Assembly (NCBI GenBank): GCA_005883775.1
Contig: VBEU01000095.1
Coordinates: forward strand, 1 to 6,615
Source of the DNA: Chloroflexota bacterium
GTDB taxonomy: Bacteria > Chloroflexota > Limnocylindria > P2-11E
DNA: 6,615 nucleotides
Direction of reading: 5' to 3'
The translations under genes were made by a program, and so were the position numbers. The notes under the pieces were generated by a model. The model was not told the DNA's origin. It worked only from the letters and a program-made list of their open reading frames with translations, and made no database searches. Of the stretch, positions 1 through 5,928 are shown one piece after another; the stretch's first letter is position 1; each line of letters opens with the position of its first letter.

Positions 1-294
1 GAGAAGCTCCTCGTCGTCGAGCTTGAATTCGGTCCCGGCGTACTTCTGGAACAGAACGCGGTCACCCTCTTTGAGGTCCACCGGGATGCGCTGGCCGGTG
101 TCGGGGTGGCGGTCGCCGGGTCCGACGGCAAGGACGCGGCCCTCCTGGGGCTTCTCCTTCGCGGTGTCCGGCAGGACGATTCCGCTCTTCGTGATTTCCT
201 CGCGCTCGAGGGCCTTGATCACTACGCGGGATCCGAGCGGCTTGAGCTTGGTCTTCGCCTTGGGATTGGGCTTGGGCGCGGTTGCGACTGCCAT
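1..294 (-). CDS. groES: Co-chaperonin GroES (10 kDa chaperonin), 3' end cut by window
   Basis: GroES is the heptameric lid of the GroEL folding chamber in the cytoplasm. The 98 visible codons contain the family core: KPLGSRVV near residues 18-25, the mobile loop with the GroEL-binding Ile-Val-Leu at 39-41 (SGIVLPD), and the barrel segments GRVLAVGPG and DRVLFQKYAGTE. The C-terminal strand (usually about ten more residues) and the stop lie beyond base 1. The start ATG is fixed by AAAGGAGG at 303-310, eight bases upstream. Compared with the usual MxIRPLGDRV beginning, there are about 15 extra N-terminal residues rich in Ala, Lys and Pro, and no internal Met offers a shorter form. The mRNA leader of roughly 85 bases contains a small hairpin (GCGGC/GCCGC, 325-339). 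A CIRCE operator and promoter lie upstream. groEL is probably the next gene, outside the window (inference). Confidence 0.96.
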   Translation of the reverse strand, partial: MAVATAPKPNPKAKTKLKPLGSRVVIKALEREEITKSGIVLPDTAKEKPQEGRVLAVGPGDRHPDTGQRIPVDLKEGDRVLFQKYAGTEFKLDDEELL

Positions 295-356
295 GTGTCT
301 CCCCTCCTTTGGGTTGTTTCGGGCGCGGCGAATGGCCGCAGACCCACGGTTTCGGA

Positions 357-383
357 TTAGCACTCGCCGGGCTTGACTGCTAA
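357..383 (-). promoter_or_regulatory. CIRCE operator (HrcA binding site) upstream of groES
   Basis: TTAGCACTC (357-365), a 9-base spacer, then GACTGCTAA (375-383). This matches the CIRCE consensus TTAGCACTC-N9-GAGTGCTAA at 17 of 18 arm positions, the only difference being C for G at position 377. CIRCE is the known operator of the heat-shock repressor HrcA, which depends on GroEL for folding. The site lies just downstream of the predicted -10 box, over the expected transcription start, which is the usual repressing position. Confidence 0.93.
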
Positions 384-385
384 TG

Positions 386-415
386 ACTCTAGAAGACTGG
401 GAGAAAGACTGTCAA
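386..415 (-). promoter_or_regulatory. Predicted sigma-70-type promoter of groES
   Basis: Read on the minus strand: a perfect -35 box TTGACA (410-415), an 18-base spacer, and a -10 box TAGAGT (386-391; four of six consensus positions). Transcription would start near 379, inside the CIRCE element, giving a leader of about 85 bases. The -35 box overlaps the TGA stop codon (412-414) of the upstream diguanylate cyclase gene, so the promoter partly lies within the end of that gene. Confidence 0.75.
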
Positions 416-2499
416 GCCGCGCCTTCGTCGTCGCCGGCGGCGACAAGGCCAGTTTCGGCGACAACGCGATCTTTGCCCGCCCGCTTGGCCGCGTACAGCA
501 TCGCGTCCGCGGCCTCCAGGACCTGCTCGGCGCTCCGGCCAGGCTGCCAGGCGGCGACTCCTGCGCTGACGCTGATGGCGATCTTCGGGTCGGTGCGTCC
601 CTGCAGCTCGACCGCCTCACGGACCCGCTCCGCGGCCACCCGGGACTCCTCGAGGCCGGACTGGGCCATGAGCACGAGGAATTCATCGCCGCCGGTCCTC
701 ACACCGACATCCGACGCGCGGAGCGTCTTGCGCATCGTGTTGGCGAGTCCGCGAAGGGCGAGATCGCCTTGTTCGTGGCCGAACGTGTCGTTGACGTTCT
801 TCAGGCCATCCACATCGATCGCGACGACGCTGTAGGGCTGGCCATGACGCACGGCGAGCGAGTGCATCAGCCGGAGCTGCTCCGTGAGGAAGTGACGATT
901 GTGGAGACCCGTCAGGCCGTCGGTCGTCGCCTGCCGCTGGGCCGTCTCGAGGACACGCCGCGTCGCGAGGCTGAGGGCGACGCGGTCCGCGGCGGCGCGC
1001 AAGACGGTCACATCGAGGATCGACTGCTTGTCGGGTTCGAGGAAGAGCGCGCCGACGGTGTCGCCGCCGGCGACGAGGGGCACGCATGAGTAATGGGAGC
1101 GAAAAGGCATGTACGGGCAGACCACGGGATCGTCGGCTGAGGTGACTTCGAAGAAACGGCCGCTGCGGATCGCCGGGCAGCTCGTCGGTCCATTCACCAC
1201 GGGGTGTGGAGTTGCGCGCCCGGCGGTACCGACGGGCTCAAGGATCGCGACCGATGGATCCGTGAAGAGCACGGTGGCCGCCGGTAAATGGAAGCCCTGC
1301 TGAAGGCTTCGCGCCGCGGTCTGCGCGAGGCTCGCCTCGTCGGTGGTCAGGGCGAGCGCGTCGACGAGGTTGTCCATGCTCTCGAGGACTTTCATCCGCG
1401 CCTCGAGCCGCTCGCTCTGGCCGCGGACCTCCTCGAACGCGAAGAATGAAGCGACGGCCGCGGCCGACGCGTCGGCCACAACCTCCGCCACCCGGATCTC
1501 GTGCGCCGTCCACTCGCGTTTCTCATGGCTGGAAACGGCCATGAGTCCGATGACCTCGCTCCGATGCACCAGGGGGACAAATAGCCCGGCCCCGAAGTGC
1601 TGGTGCTCGCCCCGATCGGAGGCCTTGTCGTCGCGCGAATCGTTGACCGCGACGGTGCGCTTCTCGCGAACCGCGCGGCGCCGCGGTGTGTCCTCGGGGA
1701 GCGTGGGGTCGGCGTGGAAATCCTCGACCGCACCGTCCGGTCCGACGGTGAAGCCATCGGCGAAGTCGGGCTTCGAGGCGAACAGGTAGAGACGGTCCAC
1801 GGCGAGCGCGTTCTTGGCCGACTCATACACGACGCGCACCAGCTCGTGCAGGTCGCTCACGCGCGCGAGTCCCACCGCGGTGTTCCGCGCGACCGACAAC
1901 TCGGCGTTCTGGGTCGCGAGCTCCTCGGTCCGCTGACGAAGTGTGAAGCGCGTCTCCTGGATCGTGCGGGAGATGAGGGCGGTCATCGCGATCACCGAGA
2001 GGAGCGCGAAGAGGCGGATCACGCCGACGTCGATCTGCCCCCGCTCGCCTCCGAAGAAGACCTCGGCAACGAGCGTCGCGAGGTACGCGACGACCGCGAT
2101 GGTGCCCGTGAAGAGCGTCCCCGAGATCCGCATCCCGAAGACCGTCGCGAGGATCGGGAGGACGTAGTACGGGAAGTACCGCGAGTCGATCCCGCCCGTC
2201 AGCACGAGGAGGATCGCCGCGATGACCTGGGTGATGGCCGCGCCCACGGCGAAACGGCTCTTTCCGAGCCAGCTATCTGGAAAGACGTGGAACCATAGGG
2301 TCGCGAAGAGAAACAGCAGGAGCGAGCTCGCGACGAGCCCGATCCGGGAAGCCTGGTCCGTCGTCGGCAGGGCGGCGGTACCGAGCAAGGTGGCGCCAAT
2401 GCCCCAGCTCGCAGCCTCCGACGCGATGCGTATACGGCGCTCGTAAGAGGCCCGCGCCCGCGGGTCACCAACCACCAATTCGCCGCCATGGTGCGTCAA
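412..2499 (-). CDS. Membrane diguanylate cyclase: six-TM sensor, two GAF domains, GGDEF
   Basis: Predicted to make cyclic di-GMP from two GTP at the inner face of the membrane. Of 695 residues, the N-terminal part has six hydrophobic segments (about 32-45, 52-73, 83-103, 107-125, 128-149, 160-178). A coiled linker (about 180-205), a first GAF domain (about 205-355), a second coiled linker, a second GAF domain (about 375-515) and GGDEF (about 522-682) follow. The cyclase looks active: DGLTGLHNR (527-535), metal ligand Asp562 in IDVDGLK, and intact GGDEF at 603-607. An inhibitory I-site RASD (594-597) sits five residues before GGDEF, as in product-inhibited enzymes. The second GAF carries Cys441, Cys461 and Cys472. 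The N-terminal sensor matches no ligand class I recognise. The only upstream start is TTG at 2499, with a poor ribosome site; TTG 2478 or GTG 2475 are alternatives. No terminator separates it from groES. Confidence 0.93.
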   Translation of the reverse strand: MTHHGGELVVGDPRARASYERRIRIASEAASWGIGATLLGTAALPTTDQASRIGLVASSLLLFLFATLWFHVFPDSWLGKSRFAVGAAITQVIAAILLVLTGGIDSRYFPYYVLPILATVFGMRISGTLFTGTIAVVAYLATLVAEVFFGGERGQIDVGVIRLFALLSVIAMTALISRTIQETRFTLRQRTEELATQNAELSVARNTAVGLARVSDLHELVRVVYESAKNALAVDRLYLFASKPDFADGFTVGPDGAVEDFHADPTLPEDTPRRRAVREKRTVAVNDSRDDKASDRGEHQHFGAGLFVPLVHRSEVIGLMAVSSHEKREWTAHEIRVAEVVADASAAAVASFFAFEEVRGQSERLEARMKVLESMDNLVDALALTTDEASLAQTAARSLQQGFHLPAATVLFTDPSVAILEPVGTAGRATPHPVVNGPTSCPAIRSGRFFEVTSADDPVVCPYMPFRSHYSCVPLVAGGDTVGALFLEPDKQSILDVTVLRAAADRVALSLATRRVLETAQRQATTDGLTGLHNRHFLTEQLRLMHSLAVRHGQPYSVVAIDVDGLKNVNDTFGHEQGDLALRGLANTMRKTLRASDVGVRTGGDEFLVLMAQSGLEESRVAAERVREAVELQGRTDPKIAISVSAGVAAWQPGRSAEQVLEAADAMLYAAKRAGKDRVVAETGLVAAGDDEGAA

Positions 2500-2821
2500 C
2501 TCGGTAAGCCTGTCGCCCCCTGAGCAGACAACCGAGCCAGAAGATAGACGGGCTCGCCACCTGAGGCCCTAAACCGGCCGAAAAAGCCGCTCGACGCCGT
2601 GCTACAAGCCCGTTAACGGGGGCGTTTGAGCGCCGGAACGGTTCGGGCAGGGCTTGGCACCAGTCCGCTCGGCTTCCTCCGCGGCACCGCCTCGGCCCTG
2701 CGGTCGCGAGTTTTCGCATCTCGCCCACGAGGGGCCAGCGCACGCGTGGTGGACCCGCACAGCCTACGGATCCGAGTCATGAAGTGACCGCGATCCGCAT
2801 CGACACCGAGGTCTGACCGTT
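2500..2821. other. Gene-free stretch upstream of the diguanylate cyclase
   Basis: I see no convincing gene here on either strand. It presumably holds the promoter and leader of the cyclase gene (minus strand), but no clear -35/-10 pair stands out; TATCTT on the minus strand near 2540 is a weak -10 candidate. It contains a perfect palindrome at 2609-2620 and several pairable arms, the longest being GCAGGGC (2647-2653) with GCCCTGC (2695-2701). The open plus-strand frame at 2565-2815 lacks an ATG, GTG or TTG start apart from one GTG near its end. I found no tRNA, known riboswitch core or 4.5S RNA motif. Confidence 0.6.
2609..2620. repeat. 12-bp perfect palindrome, possible operator
   Basis: CCCGTTAACGGG is a perfect inverted repeat about 110 bases upstream of the cyclase start. 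The flanking bases do not extend it. A dimeric regulator could bind such a site, but nothing in the window identifies one. It could also occur by chance in GC-rich sequence. Confidence 0.35.
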
Positions 2822-2851
2822 ACGGCCCCGCGAGTCAGCTCGCGGGGCCGT
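2822..2851 (-). terminator. Strong GC hairpin, probable terminator of the M23 operon
   Basis: ACGGCCCCGCGAG (2822-2834), loop TCAG, and CTCGCGGGGCCGT (2839-2851) form a perfect 13-bp stem. It begins 11 bases after the M23 peptidase stop codon, the usual place for a terminator. Neither strand has a long U tract after it (UAACGG on the minus strand, UGCG on the plus strand), so it is either a weak-tailed intrinsic terminator or an RNA 3'-end stabiliser. Confidence 0.7.
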
Positions 2852-2862
2852 TGCGCGCCCGG

Positions 2863-4155
2863 TTAGGACGCGCCCGCGGTCACCACGGAGAGGGGATCGA
2901 TCGGAGCGCCGTTCTTCATGACAGCGAAATGCAGGTGTGCGCCGGTGGTGATCCCGGTGAGCCCGATGAATCCGATGACCTGGCCGGCATTCACCGCCTG
3001 ACCAGCCTTCACCGGCGGCAACGCGAATGTGTCGTCGAGATGTGCGTACTCCGACACGTAACCGCCCGCATGCGCGACCAGCACGATCATCGCGCCGTCG
3101 GGAAGGTGGCCGACGAACGCGACCACGCCGTCGCTCGCCGCGGTCACGGGAGTGCCGAGCGGCGCCGCGATGTCGATCGCCGCGTGGAAGTGAGCGTACG
3201 ACACACCCTTGTAGGTGGCGGCCGGCTCGAGCTCGAACGACGTCGGACCGAACGGCTGCGTGAGGATGCCTCGGACCGGGAGAGACCACGCGCCCGCCGG
3301 CCCGTCGCGGACCATCGCCGAGGCGACGAGCTGGGCCAGCGCGGTCTGCGCATTGGTCGCGTCCTGCGCGAGTGCCGTCAGCACGGCGACCTGCGCGGCC
3401 TTCGCATCGGTGTCGCCCGATGCCGCTGCAGCCGCGAGAGAACGCGCGCGGTCGCGTAGCCGCGCGAGATACGTCTGCTTCGCGCCGACCGAACCCTTGA
3501 GCGTGTTGAGCAGATCCGCGCGCTCGGCGAGCTTGGTTTGGGCGGCGAGCAGTCCGCTCTGCAGCGTGCGGAGGTCGTCCAGGGCCTCGCGCTGCGCGTC
3601 GCTGAGGTCCGCCGGGATCGCGGCCGAGGGCAGCGCAGCCAGACGCAGCGCGTCCCGCTCGAGACGGTCGCGGAGCGCCCGGCGCGCGTCGTACTTGGCC
3701 TGCAGCGCGGCGATGTCCGCGTTCACCGCATCGAGATCGGTCGCCACCTGCGCGATCTGTGGATCGAGACCCGCGAGCTCGTCCTGGGCAACGCGTGCCT
3801 GAGCCTCGATCACCTGCGCCAGCGAGCGGGCATTCGCCAGGAGCGCCGCGTCGCGAGCTCGGGCGGCCTCGGCTTCACGTCGCGCCGCTTCGGGATCGGG
3901 ACTCGCGCTCGGCGCAGCCGCAGCCGGCGAAGCGGTGGCGGCGGCTGTCGCGTCCGAGGGAGACGGCGACGGCGAGCCAGACGCACGAGCAGACGGCGAT
4001 GCCGAGGTCGAGAGAGAGCTTGTTGGCATCGGGCTCGGGGGCGGTCTCGTCGATGGCGTGGACGTGGGGCCATCGGCCATCGCCGGCGTCGCCAGGAACG
4101 ACGCTACGATGGCGACCGCGAGTAACGGCGGCGCCAGCAAGCGGTGTAGCAGCAA
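2863..4155 (-). CDS. Secreted coiled-coil M23 family metallopeptidase (peptidoglycan endopeptidase)
   Basis: Predicted zinc peptidase that cuts peptide cross-links in cell-wall peptidoglycan outside the membrane. The 430 residues comprise a signal peptide with a likely Ala-Met-Ala cleavage site at 25-27, and a Ser/Pro/Ala-rich linker (about 30-88, including an SPSPSPS run). An Ala-rich coiled coil (about 90-280) and a C-terminal M23/LytM domain (about 288-425) follow. The zinc and catalytic residues are present: His324 and Asp328 (HAAID), His372 (AHLD), and His407/His409 (GAHLHF). It therefore looks active, unlike the degenerate EnvC/NlpD-type activators that share the coiled-coil plus LytM layout. 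The start is TTG: AGGAG at 4161-4165 lies five bases upstream, and the signal peptide begins there. It is the last gene of the presumed operon, 75 bases after the stress-protein gene, and a hairpin follows its stop. Confidence 0.93.
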   Translation of the reverse strand: MLLHRLLAPPLLAVAIVASFLATPAMADGPTSTPSTRPPPSPMPTSSLSTSASPSARASGSPSPSPSDATAAATASPAAAAPSASPDPEAARREAEAARARDAALLANARSLAQVIEAQARVAQDELAGLDPQIAQVATDLDAVNADIAALQAKYDARRALRDRLERDALRLAALPSAAIPADLSDAQREALDDLRTLQSGLLAAQTKLAERADLLNTLKGSVGAKQTYLARLRDRARSLAAAAASGDTDAKAAQVAVLTALAQDATNAQTALAQLVASAMVRDGPAGAWSLPVRGILTQPFGPTSFELEPAATYKGVSYAHFHAAIDIAAPLGTPVTAASDGVVAFVGHLPDGAMIVLVAHAGGYVSEYAHLDDTFALPPVKAGQAVNAGQVIGFIGLTGITTGAHLHFAVMKNGAPIDPLSVVTAGAS

Positions 4156-4158
4156 CTT

Positions 4159-4165
4159 CTCTCCT
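4159..4165 (-). promoter_or_regulatory. Ribosome binding site that fixes the TTG start of the M23 gene
   Basis: AGGAGAG on the minus strand, with its AGGAG core ending five bases before the TTG at 4155. No ATG or GTG lies at a comparable distance, and the signal peptide starts directly at this TTG. Confidence 0.8.
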
Positions 4166-4230
4166 AAAAGTTTGCCCGAGTCGCCTCAGAGACCGGACAC
4201 CAGTCCCCTCAGCGAACGTGCGAGCCCCGG

Positions 4231-4554
4231 TTAGGTCTCTTCGCCGACCTTCCCGGTCGCGCCGATCCGATTCGTCGTGACTTCGCGGGCATTGCGTTCC
4301 CGGAGCGTTCGTTCCGCCTCGGCTTCTCGATTCTTCGCGTTGACCGTGACCATGAGACCGCCGGGCACGAATGCTCCGGTGTCATCGGTGCCGGCGCCGC
4401 GGGCAACGAGCGAGATCTGATCGTCGGTGAAGCCACGCTCGACGAGAGCGTCGACGGCGTTCTCGGCCTCGTCGCGATCCGCGAACATGGCCACGACCGC
4501 GACGTGCTCGCTGGGGACCTGGACTTCCTGGACCTCGTCAGGTTTTGTATCCAT
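4231..4554 (-). CDS. Compact YflT/GSP17M-like general stress protein
   Basis: A 107-residue soluble protein resembling the general stress protein 17M (YflT-type) domain; the biochemical role of the family is not established. The first half has the typical strand-helix pattern VAVVAMFADRDEAENAVDAL (18-37) followed by GFTDDQISLVARG (41-53). The end has GGLMVTVNA with a helix ending in RERNAREV (about 65-92), like the GxLVTVxA...AxxILxxxGAxDV close of relatives. Many relatives carry a Gly-rich, membrane-like stretch and an A..Y segment between these halves; here only about a dozen residues join them, so this is a shortened form. ATG at 4554 is preferred because GGAGG (4560-4564) lies five bases upstream. 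The GTG one codon earlier is too close to it. It sits 39 bases downstream of the DUF1684 gene. Assignment is from pattern memory, moderately sure. Confidence 0.82.
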   Translation of the reverse strand: MDTKPDEVQEVQVPSEHVAVVAMFADRDEAENAVDALVERGFTDDQISLVARGAGTDDTGAFVPGGLMVTVNAKNREAEAERTLRERNAREVTTNRIGATGKVGEET

Positions 4555-4593
4555 CACGACCTCCGCGGTTCGCGGCCGCAGGGACCGTGCCAG

Positions 4594-5403
4594 CTACGGC
4601 TCGGGCGTCATCTCCCCGGCGCGAATGGCGACCACGAGTCGATTTTCCGGTGGCGGCACCGGGCAGTTGTAGTGCGGCGAGAATGCGCACGCTGGGTTGT
4701 AGGAACGGTTGAAGTCGACGAGATAGCCGCCGTCCTCGAGCGGGTCGAGATCGAGGTAGCGGCCAATGTGGTACGACTCGCGGCCGTTCGTCCGGTCCTT
4801 GAACAGGATCTGGAGCGAGTCCTCCGGTACGCCCGGCTCGAGAAGACGGATCGCGGCAACACGGCATTCGCGGCCCTCGAGCGAGAACGTGAACCAGCCC
4901 ACGCGTTCGGCCGATCGATCGCGCTCTCGCGTCGACTCGAGGGCGATCTTCTCGGGATCCGGCTCGAGCGAAAGGATGAATCGGAGACCGGGCGCATATG
5001 GAAACCATCGCGGAGCCAACCGCTCCCGTTTCGCGTCAGGGTCGATGACCACGACGGCGGGCGCGTTCTGATGCGAGAGCCGTAACCGATAGCGTCCGAG
5101 ACGCACCATCCCAGGCCCGCGCTTGAACCCATCGACCCGGAAACCGTCGTCGGTCGCCGCGATGGTGACCATGGCACCGGCCTCGGGAAGCTCGACGTCC
5201 CCTTTCACGCCAAAGCGGAGCGACTGTCCGACCGGAAGCTCGTGTCGGGCGACCGCGGCGAGGAAGGATTCGGGGCCCGAGAGCCATTCGCGATAGCTCT
5301 CGCGGCTCTCCTCGACCTCACGGGCATTCTCATCTGTCGGTGTCACGGCGGGAGTATCGCTAGCCAGCGCGCCGCGGTCGAGAGAGGCCGCCGGAACGAC
5401 CAA
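4594..5403 (-). CDS. DUF1684 family protein, function unknown
   Basis: This protein of up to 269 residues belongs to the DUF1684 family by its C-terminal signature. FKDRTNGRESYHIGRYLDLD (201-220) is followed by GGYLVDFNRSYNPACAFSPH (225-244), then YNCPVPPPENRL and IRAGE to residue 264. The middle motif RWFPYAPGLRF (132-142) also fits. Cys239 and Cys247 belong to the conserved block. No reaction is known for the family. I see no signal peptide or membrane segment, so it is probably cytoplasmic. The start is uncertain: TTG at 5403 is the furthest possible (an in-frame stop lies just upstream) but has no good ribosome site. GTG at 5346 would give 250 residues and also lacks one. It lies 37 bases after the VOC gene and 39 before the stress-protein gene, consistent with co-transcription. 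Confidence 0.88.
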   Translation of the reverse strand: MVVPAASLDRGALASDTPAVTPTDENAREVEESRESYREWLSGPESFLAAVARHELPVGQSLRFGVKGDVELPEAGAMVTIAATDDGFRVDGFKRGPGMVRLGRYRLRLSHQNAPAVVVIDPDAKRERLAPRWFPYAPGLRFILSLEPDPEKIALESTRERDRSAERVGWFTFSLEGRECRVAAIRLLEPGVPEDSLQILFKDRTNGRESYHIGRYLDLDPLEDGGYLVDFNRSYNPACAFSPHYNCPVPPPENRLVVAIRAGEMTPEP

Positions 5404-5440
5404 GCGTGTCCGGCTTGGCGCCCGGCGGCCTCGCTAGCTT

Positions 5441-5824
5441 TTACGCGCGGGCGGTCTGCTGCTCCGTCTCCATCGTGACGCTCGGGTCACTCTGGAAGAG
5501 CGAGAACTTGTTGCCCTCGGTGTCGACGCATGCCGCGAACCAGCCCTGGGTCGGGATCGCCATCTTGTCGTCGGACTTCCCGCCGAGCTCGCGGACCTTG
5601 CCGATCGACGCGTCGATGTTGTCGGTGTCGAAGTAGACGACCGGACCCGGGTCCTGCGTGTTTGGGTTTATGGCACCGCCCGGATTCGCGCCATCGATCA
5701 CGTAGTACTCCATCCCTGGCATCTCGGAGTCCTTGTACTTCCATCCGAAGAGCGAGCTGTAGAAACGCTTCGCGCGATTTGCGTCTTTCGCGTTGATCTC
5801 GAAATGCACAATATTTCCGGCCAT
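5441..5824 (-). CDS. VOC superfamily (glyoxalase/bleomycin-resistance fold) protein
   Basis: A 127-residue, single-unit VOC protein with two beta-alpha-beta-beta-beta modules. The first begins NIVHFEI (4-10) with the helix motif RAKRFYSSLFGW (17-28). The second spans about 61-111 and ends with DTEGNKFSLFQ (101-111), the typical closing motif. His7 stands where many members have their first metal ligand. The usual final Glu is not evident (the last strand reads SLFQ), so a classical glyoxalase I reaction is not supported and the substrate is unknown. The start is ATG 5824, with GGAGGA at 5830-5835 five bases upstream; the longer in-frame ORF to 5905 has a non-conserved Arg-rich extension. It is the first gene of the presumed four-gene minus-strand operon and is divergent from the gene at 5929. 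Confidence 0.92.
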   Translation of the reverse strand: MAGNIVHFEINAKDANRAKRFYSSLFGWKYKDSEMPGMEYYVIDGANPGGAINPNTQDPGPVVYFDTDNIDASIGKVRELGGKSDDKMAIPTQGWFAACVDTEGNKFSLFQSDPSVTMETEQQTARA

Positions 5825-5883
5825 GCGGTTCCTCCCCTGTGTTGGTGGTCCAAGCCTAGACCTTTGTCGCGCGGCGCTCGCCG

Positions 5884-5899
5884 GTAACGCGAACGTAAC
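5884..5899. repeat. GTAAC direct repeat in the divergent spacer, possible operator
   Basis: GTAAC occurs at 5884-5888 and 5895-5899, 11 bases apart (about one helical turn), inside the 104-bp spacer between the divergent VOC gene and the 96-residue plus-strand gene. Such spacing suits a regulator binding one face of DNA, but the repeat is short and may be chance. No convincing -35/-10 pair was found in this spacer on either strand. Confidence 0.25.
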
Positions 5900-5928
5900 T
5901 GGCACGCCATCCGCGGCGTAGTCCGAAC

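Noticed and set aside
373..1089. Long plus-strand ORF (238 codons) antisense to the GGDEF domain
   Set aside because: Arg/Glu/His-rich translation typical of an antisense shadow; the minus frame has clear GGDEF motifs.
2500..2600. c-di-GMP riboswitch upstream of the diguanylate cyclase
   Set aside because: None of the conserved GEMM core segments could be recognised on the minus strand.
2640..2702. Paired region as a tRNA or 4.5S RNA
   Set aside because: No T-loop consensus, no acceptor stem and no SRP core sequence on either strand.
2465..2743. Minus-strand 92-codon ORF overlapping the cyclase start
   Set aside because: Arg-rich composition without recognisable motifs, and it overlaps the start of the well-supported cyclase gene in another frame.
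2565..2815. Open plus-strand frame ending in a protein-like tail (EVTAIRIDTEV) seven bases before the hairpin
   Set aside because: It has no usable ATG, GTG or TTG start except one GTG near the end, and open runs of this length are expected by chance at this GC content.
3916..4068. Ser/Pro/Ala repeat coding region as a possible DNA repeat or CRISPR-like array
   Set aside because: It is low-complexity linker coding sequence in the M23 gene with no regular unit or spacers.
4555..4557. GTG start for the GSP17M-like gene
   Set aside because: It would lie only two bases from GGAGG; the next codon, ATG, has normal five-base spacing.
5825..5905. Longer VOC start at 5905
   Set aside because: The added 27 residues are Arg/Pro-rich and unlike the family, and a strong ribosome site points to ATG 5824.
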